From: Streptomyces cacaoi
Lineage (GTDB): Bacteria; Actinomycetota; Actinomycetes; Streptomycetales; Streptomycetaceae
DNA length: 64,000 nt
NCBI RefSeq assembly: GCF_006539165.1
Contig: NZ_BJMM01000021.1
Span: 1-64,000 of the forward strand
Reading direction: 5' to 3'
Numbering within the stretch: position 1 is the stretch's first letter; each line of letters starts with the position of its first letter. Below the pieces are notes generated by a model. The model saw only the letters and a program-made list of their open reading frames with translations, did not search any database and was not told the origin of the DNA. The position numbers and the translations under genes were made by a program. Positions 1 through 7,925 of the stretch are shown here, piece after piece.

Positions 1-63
1 TGCCGGGTGCCGGGTGCCGGGTGCCGGGTGCCGGGTGCCGGGTGCCGGGTGCCGGGTGCCGGG
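1..63. repeat. 7-bp tandem repeat (tgccggg) x9
   Basis: Nine head-to-tail copies of the 7-mer tgccggg run from the first base of the window, so the array may continue to the left. It then breaks down into gccgggg variants. A 7-bp unit would shift frame if translated, so it is most likely intergenic. The sequence does not suggest a function; length variation by slippage is plausible. Confidence 0.9.
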
Positions 64-76
64 GCCGGGGCCGGGT

Positions 77-163
77 CGCGGCGAGGGCGGGCTCTCCGTT
101 CTTCCGGCCGTGCCGGGGCCGCGGCGAGGGCGGGCTGCTCCGTCCTTCCGGCCGTGCCGGGGC
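77..163. repeat. 43/44-bp imperfect tandem duplication
   Basis: Bases 77-119 and 120-163 are two adjacent near-identical copies, each starting cgcggcgagggcgggct and ending ccggccgtgccggggc, differing by one inserted base and one substitution. Together with the 7-bp array they fill much of the 322-base stretch before the first gene. I see no gene or other signal in that stretch. Confidence 0.85.
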
Positions 164-322
164 CGGTGGGCCCGTCCGGTCGGATTCAGGACAGGCCGGG
201 CCGGTTCCGGTCCGGCCCCGGCTCGGGCCCGGGTGGCGCGCGCCCTTCGGCCCTCCGTGCGCCTGTCGTGCGACCCCGGCGCCACCGCTTGCCGGACCTC
301 ACGGACCTCACCGGCCCCGCGC

Positions 323-1153
323 TCAGCCGAAGTTGGCGGACTCCAGCCACAGATCCAGCAGGCCGCGGTCGCCCAGCACTTCCAGGCGCTCGTGGTCGGG
401 GGACCGGCGCCGGTAGAACGTCAGGAGCAGGTCCGTCATGGGGCCGCGGACGGCGACGTCGGCCTTGGCGTGTGCCCGGGTGTAGGCCATGGAGCCGTCG
501 GCCACCTCGATCAGCCACTCGGCGGGCTGTTCGCCCTCGGCGGGCGCCGGCATGTCCGTCGGGTGCGCGTGCAGGGAGGCGCCGGCGCGGGTGTTGAGCT
601 TCCGGAGCGAGGTCATATGGGCGCGGGCCTGCGGGCTGCACACGATCTGGAGCCACTCGTCGAGGCCGTCGGCCGCGAGGTCCGGGGCCACCGTGAAATC
701 CCGGTCGAGCCGGTCGAGTGTGCGGAAGGCGTCCGCGCGGTGGATCACCGTCTCGTGGGTGGCCCGGCGGGCCCAGAAGGCGGCGCTCTGGTCCTCGGAC
801 CAGGTCCACACCGGGGCGTCGGGGCCGGCGGAGCGCAGGGCGTCGACGAGCTGCCGGGCGCCCTCGCCGAACCACTCGGCCAGCTCCGGGGCGCCCGCCT
901 GCTCGCCCGGCCCGCTGCCGCCCGGTACGGCGTCGTGGGGCACCATCTCGCTCGCCCTGCTGCGGACCGTCTCGCCCATCCAGCGCAGGGCGCCGCCGAG
1001 GTGCTCGGTCAGGTGACGCAGTGTCCAGTCGGGGCAGGTCGGCACCCGGTGGCCCAGCGCGTCTTCCCCGGCGGCGGTCAGTGCCTCGGCGAACAGGCGG
1101 ACCTGGTGGTCGAGTTCCGCGCAGTAGCGCTCGTGCGTGAGTGTGTTGGCCAT
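323..1153 (-). CDS. Maleylpyruvate isomerase-family mycothiol-dependent protein
   Basis: A 276-residue soluble protein whose N-terminal half is the DinB-like four-helix MDMPI fold found in actinobacterial thiol-dependent transferases. The family's metal-binding triad is visible: His51 in HLTEHLGG, and Glu134 plus His138 in the HETVIHRADAF helix. The C-terminal ~90 residues fit the small alpha/beta domain that follows in this family. Members include true maleylpyruvate isomerases and many of unknown substrate using mycothiol as cofactor; the substrate here cannot be read from sequence. It starts at ATG and lies 21 bases downstream of the small membrane-protein gene on the same strand, so the two may be co-transcribed. 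Confidence 0.85.
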   Translation of the reverse strand: MANTLTHERYCAELDHQVRLFAEALTAAGEDALGHRVPTCPDWTLRHLTEHLGGALRWMGETVRSRASEMVPHDAVPGGSGPGEQAGAPELAEWFGEGARQLVDALRSAGPDAPVWTWSEDQSAAFWARRATHETVIHRADAFRTLDRLDRDFTVAPDLAADGLDEWLQIVCSPQARAHMTSLRKLNTRAGASLHAHPTDMPAPAEGEQPAEWLIEVADGSMAYTRAHAKADVAVRGPMTDLLLTFYRRRSPDHERLEVLGDRGLLDLWLESANFG

Positions 1154-1174
1154 GGGCCGAGGCTAGCCGCCGGC

Positions 1175-1483
1175 CTAGACCGCCATCCCGTACACGATGG
1201 TGAACAGCGTGGTGAGCGAGCCGATGATGAACACTCCGGTCAGCCCGGCGACGATCAGTCCCTTGCCTTGCTCGGCGCTGAAGGTGTCGCGCAGTGCCGT
1301 GGCGCCGATGCGCTGCTTGGCCGCGCCCCAGATCGCGATACCGAGGCAGAGGAGGATCGCGACGGCCATGACGACCTGGATCATCGTCCGCGCCTCGTTC
1401 CCGAGTGTGCCGAACGGGCCCCAGTCCGGGGCGATGCCGCCGATGATGGTGGTGATGTCGCCCTTGTCGGCCGCCAGGAGCAT
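1175..1483 (-). CDS. Small two-TM membrane protein, VirB2/TrbC pilin-like
   Basis: A 102-residue protein with two hydrophobic segments at about 33-55 and 74-98, separated by a short basic loop containing GAAKQRIGAT. Its size and two-helix layout are those of TrbC/VirB2-type pilins and of small proteins beside Streptomyces conjugation-like clusters. It is divergent from a transglycosylase/NlpC-P60 hydrolase, the kind of wall-opening enzyme that accompanies such systems. From memory, a similar pair sits at the edge of the S. coelicolor SCO4126-4131 (cmdABCDEF) membrane cluster, which would lie just left of this window. The pilin-like reading is inference from topology and context; no catalytic motif is present. 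Confidence 0.6.
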   Translation of the reverse strand: MLLAADKGDITTIIGGIAPDWGPFGTLGNEARTMIQVVMAVAILLCLGIAIWGAAKQRIGATALRDTFSAEQGKGLIVAGLTGVFIIGSLTTLFTIVYGMAV

Positions 1484-1785
1484 GGTGAACTCACCGCCCT
1501 AGTTCGAAGGTTGTCTCAGACGGATTGTGCCACGCCGGGGCGACACCCGCGCCCGTCGCACGGTCCGAAGTGCCGCGGTGCGCTGTGGTCTTGTCGCTCG
1601 GACACCATCTGTCGCGGGGTTTCGGCGGGTCCGGGCGGCCGGGGGCGGGTGGGGCTGCCGGGAGGGGGGTGACGGATCGAACGCGGCTGGAATGATGGGG
1701 GCGTTGAGGGGGCGCGCGGCGGCACCGGGGAACGTTTGTCGCCCTCTCGGTACTGAACAGGTGGTCGGCGGGGGAGGGTTGAGGA

Positions 1786-2775
1786 ATGCGCCAGAACCGC
1801 AAGAAGCTGTGGCTGCTGGGGTTGGGCGGCGGGCTGGGAGTGCTGTCCCTGTTCGTCGTGCTGCTCGTGGTGGGCACCTATATGGCTGCCGCGGGGATGG
1901 CGGGTGCCGGCGGGCGGTCCGTCGGCCTGGCGAAGGGTGCGGTGCCGGCCGCGTACCAGGGGCTGGTGCAGAAATGGGGCAACCTGTGCAAGGCGCTCAA
2001 CCCGGCGCTGCTGGCGGCGCAGTTGTACCAGGAGAGCGGCTGGAAGCCCGATGCGCAGAGCGGGGCGCAGGCGCAGGGCATAGCCCAGTTCATCCCCGGC
2101 ACCTGGGCCACCCACGGCATCGACGCCAACGGCGACGGGAAGCGGGACGTATGGGATCCGGAGGACGCGATTCCGTCAGCGGCGAGTTACGACTGCAAGC
2201 TGGCGAAGTACGTCGAGGACGCCCCCGGCGACGCCGGCGACAACATGCTGGCGGCCTACAACGCGGGCGCCTACGCCGTGATCAAGTACGGCGGTGTGCC
2301 GCCGTACAGCGAGACGAAGAACTACGTCTCGACCATCCGCAAGATGGAGCAGAGCTTCGCGTCGCACAAGAAGGGCCGCCTCGATCCGTCGCAGCAGGCG
2401 GCGGGGGCGATCACCTATGCGCAGAAGAAGCTCGGCACCCCGTATCTGTGGGGTGGCGACGGCACCCCGCAGGAGGGCGGCCGGTTCGACTGCTCGGGGC
2501 TGACCAAGGCCGCCTACGCCTCGGTGGACATCGAGCTGCCCCGCGTGGCCAACGACCAGTGGAACACCGGGCCGCATCCGAAACGGAACGAGCTGCTGCC
2601 CGGCGATCTCGTCTTCTTCGGCTCGGACCTGAACAACTCCCGGTCCATCGACCACGTCGGCATCTATGTCGGCGGGGGGTACATGATCGACGCTCCCTAC
2701 ACGGGTGCGAAGATCAGGTTCGACCCGATCGACACCCCGAACTACTTCGGGGCCACGCGCCCGAGCGCGGACTGA
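1786..2775 (+). CDS. Membrane-anchored lytic transglycosylase / NlpC-P60 endopeptidase
   Basis: A 329-residue bifunctional peptidoglycan hydrolase. Residues 8-31 form an N-terminal membrane anchor. Residues ~52-190 are a GH23 soluble lytic transglycosylase-like domain with catalytic Glu83 in YQESGW and the GIAQFIPGTW and AAYNAG motifs. Residues ~200-329 are an NlpC/P60 (C40) domain with Cys236 in FDCSGLT and His290 in DHVGIYVG. Together they would cut both glycan strands and stem peptides outside the membrane. The 302-base gap upstream, shared with the divergent small membrane protein, holds no other gene I can support. The double-domain layout matches VirB1-like wall-remodelling enzymes of actinobacterial secretion and conjugation systems. 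Confidence 0.9.
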   Translation: MRQNRKKLWLLGLGGGLGVLSLFVVLLVVGTYMAAAGMAGAGGRSVGLAKGAVPAAYQGLVQKWGNLCKALNPALLAAQLYQESGWKPDAQSGAQAQGIAQFIPGTWATHGIDANGDGKRDVWDPEDAIPSAASYDCKLAKYVEDAPGDAGDNMLAAYNAGAYAVIKYGGVPPYSETKNYVSTIRKMEQSFASHKKGRLDPSQQAAGAITYAQKKLGTPYLWGGDGTPQEGGRFDCSGLTKAAYASVDIELPRVANDQWNTGPHPKRNELLPGDLVFFGSDLNNSRSIDHVGIYVGGGYMIDAPYTGAKIRFDPIDTPNYFGATRPSAD

Positions 2776-3132
2776 GCGGACGGCTCGTCCGACGGCGGCG
2801 GGCCCGCTCGCGCGGGGGCCGGGAGCGGAGCCGGCACCGCTGTGACCGGGAGTGTCGGATTCGGTCAACAATTCGTGAGGCATAGGCCCTGAGCTGCGCG
2901 AACGGGTCACTCTTGGGTAACGTCCTGGTGATCGTTCGGTAAGAGCGGAACGGCAGACCCGGCACAGGGCGTTCTTCTTCGCGGAACCGGACTTCCACAC
3001 AGCGACCACGGGGGGTCGTCAGCGTTGTCTGTGACATCGACGCCACCGGCGTCAGCAGCGTCACCGGCGTCCGCAGCGCCGCCGACGTGAACCGAGCACA
3101 CCCACGGAGCAGAGAAGAGGGGCCGCACCGCC
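2776..3132. other. Intergenic region with 18-bp direct repeat
   Basis: A 357-base gap between two same-strand genes. It contains an 18-bp tandem direct repeat (3042-3059 and 3060-3077, 16 of 18 identical, core caccggcgtc). The longer frames across it lack good codon bias. A promoter for the PAP2 gene is expected here, but I could not assign -35/-10 boxes with confidence. Confidence 0.5.
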
Positions 3133-3852
3133 ATGGCTGTTTGGGACAACCCTGATGTCGAGCTGCTCTACGACATCAATGGACTGGCCAAGGACGCCCC
3201 CGGATGGGCCGACCGGCTCATGGAGTACGTGGGTGAGTACGGCATCGCGATCGGCCTCGTCGTTCTGGGCCTGTGGACGTGGTGGGGGGTGACCCGCAAG
3301 CGGGACACCCTCGACGAGGCCGTGAGCGGCTTCGCCGGGCTGGTGTGGGCGCCGCTCGGTGCGGTGATCGCACTGATCATCAACATCCCCATCCGGGACT
3401 TCGTCGGACGGCCCCGTCCCTTCCTCGAACACAAGGGGCTCGACGTCCTGATCGACGGGAAGAGCGACTTCTCCTTCGTGAGCGACCACGCGACGCTCAC
3501 GATGGCCATCGCGGTCGGCATCTTCATGGTGCAGCGCAAGCTCGGTCTGATCGCCATCGTGCTCGCCGTCCTGGAGGGCTTCTGCCGGGTCTACATGGCC
3601 GTGCACTACCCCACGGACGTCATCGGCGGCCTCGCCCTCGGCACCGCCGTCGCCCTGCTCCTCGCGCCCGTCGCCCAGTGGGCCCTCACCCCGCTGGTGC
3701 GCCTGCTGACCGGCAACGCGTTCCTCCGCGGACTGCTGTGGGCCGGGCCGCACACCGACCACGCCGACGCGGGCGGGCCGTCCGCCGCCGGTGCGGACTC
3801 CGGCCGCGCCGCCGGAAGCCGCCGCGCCGGCGACCGCGACCTGGCGGCCTGA
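3133..3852 (+). CDS. PAP2-family membrane phosphatase
   Basis: A 239-residue membrane protein of the phosphatidic acid phosphatase type 2 / vanadium haloperoxidase superfamily. The three signature regions are present: RPRPF at 93-97, a modified second motif VSDHA at 116-120 with His119, and RVYMAVHYPTD at 152-162 with Arg152, His158 and Asp162. About five transmembrane segments surround them. The family dephosphorylates lipid phosphates such as undecaprenyl pyrophosphate; the substrate here is not determinable. The second motif reads SDH where classical enzymes have SGH. The last ~50 residues are a hydrophilic Gly/Ala/Arg tail. It starts at ATG with GAGAAGAGG about 10 bases upstream. Confidence 0.85.
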   Translation: MAVWDNPDVELLYDINGLAKDAPGWADRLMEYVGEYGIAIGLVVLGLWTWWGVTRKRDTLDEAVSGFAGLVWAPLGAVIALIINIPIRDFVGRPRPFLEHKGLDVLIDGKSDFSFVSDHATLTMAIAVGIFMVQRKLGLIAIVLAVLEGFCRVYMAVHYPTDVIGGLALGTAVALLLAPVAQWALTPLVRLLTGNAFLRGLLWAGPHTDHADAGGPSAAGADSGRAAGSRRAGDRDLAA

Positions 3853-3936
3853 CACCGGTCCCCCTCGGGCGTCAGCGGCCCTGCTCCGCCGCCGGCCCCG
3901 CACGGTGCTCGCCGCTCCCCGCTCCCTGTTCGCTGT

Positions 3937-4200
3937 TCAATGTGCCCCTGCCGGGCCTCCCGGCGGGGGCACGCTGCTGTCGTCCCCCGGGCCGCCGGGG
4001 CCCGCCTGTTCCGTGTGTGTCCCGGCGTCGAGCCGGGCGCGGTCCCGTGCCCGCCGGGCCGGGCCGCGCCAGCCGCAGCTGCACTGCGCGTAACAGAAGG
4101 AACCCCGCTCCCGGGTGTCCGCCCGGTGGGGTACCGGTCCGGTTCCCGCCGCGGCCTCGGGGCCGGTCGTGGGCTCGTCGTCCAGCGTTCGCTCCAGCAC
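3937..4200 (-). CDS. Small hypothetical protein with CxCGW motif
   Basis: An ~87-residue hydrophilic protein, N-terminally acidic, with a core QCSCGWRGPARRARDRARLDA that I recognise from small uncharacterised Streptomyces proteins. The Cys-x-Cys-Gly-Trp pattern could bind a metal ion, but only three cysteines lie close together. I placed the start at the GTG at 4200 (VLERTLDDEP), where the conserved-looking sequence begins; an ATG at 4257 would add 19 residues of poor codon quality. It is divergent from the lipoprotein gene, with only ~77 bases between starts. Confidence 0.5.
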   Translation of the reverse strand: MLERTLDDEPTTGPEAAAGTGPVPHRADTRERGSFCYAQCSCGWRGPARRARDRARLDAGTHTEQAGPGGPGDDSSVPPPGGPAGAH

Positions 4201-4277
4201 GTGACCACCGTACTGCGGGCGTGACGGCCCGGACGCGGGCCTCGTTGAGTCTGGCATCCGAAGCGGGGAGCGCGGAC

Positions 4278-5204
4278 GTGGGGCAGATGACGCACGAAGG
4301 GCATGCAGCGTCGAGGCGGCGCGGGCGGGGGGCCGGAGCGTCCCGGGAGGCCGTCGCGGTGCGGGTCTGCGCGGTGGGGGCGATCGGTGCGGCCCTTCTC
4401 GCCGTGACCGGCTGCACGTCCCAGAGCCCGGCGGCGGGGGACGGCCGGCGTCCCGGGGAGCGGCCCCGTGCGGCGGACGTCGAGCGTGCGGCCGAGACGC
4501 TGCGCCGGGCCGGCAGCTCCCGGGCGCTGACCTCCATGGAGGTGGAGAGCGGCGGCACCCGGCTGACCATCGAGGGCACCGGCGTCTTCGATCTGGCCCG
4601 CGGCACCGGCCGGCTGCGGGTCACCCTCCCTCCCGGCGCGGGCGGTGCCCGGCCCGGTGAGCGCCGCCCGGTGCCCGAACTGCTGGCGCCCGGTGCGCTG
4701 TACATGAAGAACCGGGGCGCGGGCGTTCCCGCGGACAAGTGGGTGCGGGTGGACACCACGACGCTGCCGGACGGCAATCTGGTCACCGGGGGCGCCACCG
4801 ACCCGCTCAGCGCGGCCGAACTGCTGGGCGGCGCACGGCGGATCCGGTACGAGGGCACCACCGCGCTCGACGGTGTACGGGTGTGGCGGTTCACCGGCGT
4901 CGTCGACATGGAGGCCGCGGCCGTCGCCGCCGGGTCGACACAGGTGCGGCGGCAGTTGCGGGCGGCGGAGAAAGGGTTCTCCGGTGCGGGCGTCCCGTTC
5001 GACGCCTACTTCGACGAGCGGGGCCGGCTGCGCAAGGTGCAGCACCGGTTCACGGTCGCCGCCGCGCCGGCGGGCTCCGGGAACGAGGCACGGGGCGGCG
5101 TCGAGGTGCTCTCGACGACGCGGCTGCACGGCTTCGGTGCCCGCGCGGACATCTCCTTCCCCGAGCCCGGGGACATCTACGCCGGGAAGATCGCGCTGCC
5201 GTAG
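4278..5204 (+). CDS. Secreted lipoprotein, LppX/LprAFG-like fold
   Basis: A ~308-residue lipoprotein. The signal peptide ends in the lipobox LAVTGC, with the cysteine at about residue 44, followed by a disordered linker and a mixed beta domain. Stretches such as ALYMKNRGAGVPADKWVRVD and the regularly spaced beta strands resemble the LppX_LprAFG family, which in mycobacteria binds lipid on the outer membrane face. The GTG at 4278 has GGGGAG seven bases upstream, better spaced than for the ATG at 4287, which is the alternative start. It is probably monocistronic; ligand and role are unknown. Confidence 0.75.
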   Translation: MGQMTHEGHAASRRRGRGAGASREAVAVRVCAVGAIGAALLAVTGCTSQSPAAGDGRRPGERPRAADVERAAETLRRAGSSRALTSMEVESGGTRLTIEGTGVFDLARGTGRLRVTLPPGAGGARPGERRPVPELLAPGALYMKNRGAGVPADKWVRVDTTTLPDGNLVTGGATDPLSAAELLGGARRIRYEGTTALDGVRVWRFTGVVDMEAAAVAAGSTQVRRQLRAAEKGFSGAGVPFDAYFDERGRLRKVQHRFTVAAAPAGSGNEARGGVEVLSTTRLHGFGARADISFPEPGDIYAGKIALP

Positions 5205-5339
5205 CGGACGGGACCGCCGGCCCGCGCCGCGGTGTGGCCGTGCGGGGGTAAATGGTTCCCAAGTGCCATGCGCGCGCTGTGCGGCGCTCCTACGCTGGGG
5301 AGGGGTGGGGCCGGTCCGCATGCGCAGGAGGTGAGACGT

Positions 5340-5564
5340 GTGCCTGTTCCGCTGCCCGACGAGGGCGAGGAGACCTGCGACAGGCACCGCTCTGCCATGC
5401 AGGACCAGGTGGCGCTCGCCGAGATCGAGCTGTGCGGCGAGTTGATGATCGCCGCGTCCGCCGCCGAGGGTCCGCTCTCGGCGGCCCGGATCGACGAGGT
5501 GCTCGGCGGCGCGCCGGGCGGCGGCCGGGAGGAGGGGCCGCGTCCCGCACGCCGGGCCGAGTGA
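5340..5564 (+). CDS. Small hypothetical protein (74 aa)
   Basis: A short acidic protein with a helical centre (AEIELCGELMIAASAAE) followed by a predicted helix SAARIDEVLGG and a basic tail. I recognise it as a conserved small Streptomyces protein of unknown function. The start is set by AGGAGG at 5326-5331, eight bases before the GTG at 5340; an in-frame GTG at 5331 overlaps the Shine-Dalgarno and is unlikely. It ends 17 bases before the convergent csoR-type gene. Confidence 0.65.
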   Translation: MPVPLPDEGEETCDRHRSAMQDQVALAEIELCGELMIAASAAEGPLSAARIDEVLGGAPGGGREEGPRPARRAE

Positions 5565-5581
5565 CCGGCGAGCGGGGGTGA

Positions 5582-5974
5582 TCAGGTGCGCAGCAGGCGC
5601 GCGATCGCGGCGGTGGCCTCCTCGACCTTCGAGTCCATCTCGGCCCCGCCGTCCTGCGCGGCGTGTGCCACGCAGTGCCGCAGATGCTCCTCCAGCAGCT
5701 GGAGCGCGAAGGATTGCAGTGCCTTCGTGGACGCCGACACCTGCGTGAGTATGTCGATGCAGTAGACGTCCTCGTCGACCATCCGCTGGAGGCCGCGGAT
5801 CTGGCCCTCGATGCGGCGCAGTCGCTTGAGGTGTGCGTCCTTGTGCTTGGTGTAACCGTGCTCGCCGGTGGCGGCGTGTGCCGAGCAGCACTGCGATGTG
5901 GCTTCGGCCACGGTCGCGGGTGCCGTCTCCGGTGCGTCCGCCGCCTCCACGGCGCCGGTTTCGGCTGACGTCAT
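5582..5974 (-). CDS. csoR: CsoR-family copper-sensing repressor
   Basis: A 130-residue all-helical metal-sensitive repressor. The copper-binding Cys-His-Cys set is intact with exactly the CsoR spacing: Cys72 (VYCIDIL), His97 and Cys101 (EEHLRHC). Residues 43-65 (KHKDAHLKRLRRIEGQIRGL) form the conserved DNA-contact helix. The His argues for copper sensing over the sulfide/persulfide-sensing CstR branch, which lacks it. The N-terminal ~40 residues are a non-conserved extension with an extra CC pair. No copper pump or chaperone gene lies nearby, so its regulon is presumably elsewhere plus itself. An operator-like palindrome lies just upstream. Confidence 0.85.
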   Translation of the reverse strand: MTSAETGAVEAADAPETAPATVAEATSQCCSAHAATGEHGYTKHKDAHLKRLRRIEGQIRGLQRMVDEDVYCIDILTQVSASTKALQSFALQLLEEHLRHCVAHAAQDGGAEMDSKVEEATAAIARLLRT

Positions 5975-6017
5975 GCATCCTCCCTGGGGGAAGCGGGGCC
6001 GGTCGCCGCGGGCGCCG

Positions 6018-6034
6018 ATACCCCTCCTGGGTAT
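6018..6034. promoter_or_regulatory. CsoR operator-like palindrome
   Basis: The inverted repeat ATACCC-N5-GGGTAT (atacccctcctgggtat) lies 44 bases upstream of the CsoR start codon. GC-rich inverted repeats flanked by AT pairs are the established CsoR binding pattern. It sits in the region shared with the divergent phosphate-transport pair, so it could affect both directions; autoregulation is the simpler reading. Confidence 0.75.
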
Positions 6035-6168
6035 ATGGTACCGGACTTTCCGGAGCCCGCTTCAGGCCCCGAGTCCCCATGGGTGACACTGGGGACGCCG
6101 GTTCGCTGTGGCCGGATGATGCGCCTAGCATCAACGAGACCGACATCGAGGCACCCCGAGGATCCCCA

Positions 6169-6789
6169 GTGCGCTTTCGTCTGACCCCCAGGGAGACGAG
6201 CTTCTACGACATGTTCGCGGCCTCCGCGGACAACATCGTGACCGGCTCGAAGCTCCTCATGGAACTGCTCGGGGCGGATTCCTCCGCACGTGCGGAGATC
6301 GCCGAACGGATGCGGGCGGCGGAGCACGCGGGGGACGACGCGACGCACGCGATCTTCCACCAGCTCAACTCCTCGTTCATCACGCCGTTCGACCGCGAGG
6401 ACATCTACAACCTGGCGTCCTCCCTCGACGACATCATGGACTTCATGGAGGAGGCCGTCGACCTCGTCGTCCTCTACCAGATCGAGGAGCTGCCCAAGGG
6501 GGTCGAGCAGCAGATCGAGGTCCTGTCGCGGGCTGCCGAACTGACGGCCGAGGCCATGCCGAACCTGCGTACCATGGACAACCTCACCGAGTACTGGATC
6601 GAGGTCAACCGGCTGGAGAACCAGGCCGACCAGATCCACCGCAAGCTTCTCGCCCACCTGTTCAACGGGAAGTACGACGCGATCGAGGTCATGAAGCTCA
6701 AGCAGGTCGTCGACGTCCTGGAAGAGGGGGCCGACGCCTTCGAGCACGTGGCCAACACCGTCGAGACCATCGCGGTCAAGGAGTCCTGA
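6169..6789 (+). CDS. Pit accessory protein, DUF47 (PhoU-like)
   Basis: A 206-residue helical protein of the DUF47/PhoU-like family, including FHQLNSSFITPFDREDI and SSLDDIMDFMEEAVDL, typical of the metal-coordinating helical bundle. Genes of this family almost always precede a Pit-type phosphate transporter and are thought to modulate it. Here the transporter starts six bases downstream, so the two form an operon. The start is the GTG at 6169, with GAGG upstream. Confidence 0.9.
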   Translation: MRFRLTPRETSFYDMFAASADNIVTGSKLLMELLGADSSARAEIAERMRAAEHAGDDATHAIFHQLNSSFITPFDREDIYNLASSLDDIMDFMEEAVDLVVLYQIEELPKGVEQQIEVLSRAAELTAEAMPNLRTMDNLTEYWIEVNRLENQADQIHRKLLAHLFNGKYDAIEVMKLKQVVDVLEEGADAFEHVANTVETIAVKES

Positions 6790-6795
6790 CCTTCC

Positions 6796-7791
6796 GTGGA
6801 CACCTTCGCGCTGATCGTGACCGTCGGTGTCGCGCTCCTCTTCACCTATACGAACGGCTTCCACGACTCGGCGAACGCCATCGCGACGTCGGTCTCCACC
6901 CGCGCCCTCACCCCGCGTGCCGCGCTGGCGATGGCCGCCGTGATGAACCTGGCCGGTGCCTTCCTCGGCAGCGGCGTCGCCAAGACCGTCAGCGAGGGGC
7001 TCATCCAGACCCCGCACGGCGACATCGGGATGGGTATCCTGTTCGCCGCGCTCGTCGGAGCCGTCGTCTGGAACCTGATCACCTGGTACTTCGGGCTGCC
7101 CTCGTCCTCCAGCCACGCGCTCTTCGGCGGCATGGTGGGCGCGGCGCTCGCCGGCGGCATCGGCGTCTACTGGTCCGGCGTGTTCGAGAAGATCGTGCTG
7201 CCGATGTTCCTCTCGCCGATCATCGGCCTGGTCGTCGGCTACTTCGTCATGTGCGTCATCCTGTGGCTCTTCCGCAAGACGAATCCGCACCGGGCGAAGC
7301 GCGGCTTCCGGATCGCGCAGACCGTCTCCGCCGCCGGTATGGCGCTCGGTCACGGCCTCCAGGACGCGCAGAAGACCATGGGCGTGGTCGTCATGGCGCT
7401 CACCATCGCCGACGTCCAGGAGCACAACGAGATCCCCGTCTGGGTAAAGATCGTCTGTGCGGCGATGCTGTCGCTGGGCACCTACGCCGGCGGCTGGCGG
7501 ATCATGCGGACGCTGGGGCGGCGGATCATCGAGCTGGACCCGCCGCAGGGGTTCGCGGCGGAGACCACGGCCGCGTCCGTCATGTACAGCGCGTCGTTCA
7601 TGTTCCACGCGCCCATCTCGACGACGCATGTGATCACTTCGGCGATCATGGGCGTCGGGGCGACCAAGCGGGTCAGCGCCGTCCGCTGGGGGGTCGCCAA
7701 GAACATCATCGTCGGGTGGTTCATCACCATGCCCGCTGCGGCGGTCGCCGCGGCCGTCGTCTACTGGGCGGTCAAGCTGGCCTTCGGCTAG
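6796..7791 (+). CDS. pitH1: Low-affinity inorganic phosphate transporter, Pit family
   Basis: A 331-residue membrane protein with about ten transmembrane segments and the duplicated PHO4/Pit signature: FHDSANAIATSV near the N terminus, and the second half GHGLQDAQKTMGV and SASFMFHAPISTTHVITSAIMG. It moves phosphate with protons or as a metal-phosphate complex when phosphate is plentiful. Its place beside the pst operon corresponds to S. coelicolor pitH1 (SCO4138, from memory). It is convergent with pstB across a 134-base gap that contains a large stem-loop. Confidence 0.9.
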   Translation: MDTFALIVTVGVALLFTYTNGFHDSANAIATSVSTRALTPRAALAMAAVMNLAGAFLGSGVAKTVSEGLIQTPHGDIGMGILFAALVGAVVWNLITWYFGLPSSSSHALFGGMVGAALAGGIGVYWSGVFEKIVLPMFLSPIIGLVVGYFVMCVILWLFRKTNPHRAKRGFRIAQTVSAAGMALGHGLQDAQKTMGVVVMALTIADVQEHNEIPVWVKIVCAAMLSLGTYAGGWRIMRTLGRRIIELDPPQGFAAETTAASVMYSASFMFHAPISTTHVITSAIMGVGATKRVSAVRWGVAKNIIVGWFITMPAAAVAAAVVYWAVKLAFG

Positions 7792-7850
7792 CGCCGTTGC
7801 CGCCGGCCCGTGCCGTCTTCCCGCTCGTCCGTATCCGTGTCGGCCGGGGC

Positions 7851-7909
7851 GCTCGTCCTCAAGTGCCGGACGGGCCCGGGCCGGCCGGGTCCGGCCGTCG
7901 AGGGCGAGC
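7851..7909. terminator. Bidirectional stem-loop between pitH1 and pstB
   Basis: The arms gctcgtcctc (7851-7860) and gagggcgagc (7900-7909) pair over ten positions with one G-U. Inside, gccggac (7865-7871) pairs perfectly with gtccggc (7889-7895). It lies between two convergent genes and has no U-tract, as is usual for Streptomyces terminators. Confidence 0.7.
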
Positions 7910-7925
7910 ACCGCCCGGCGGGGGA

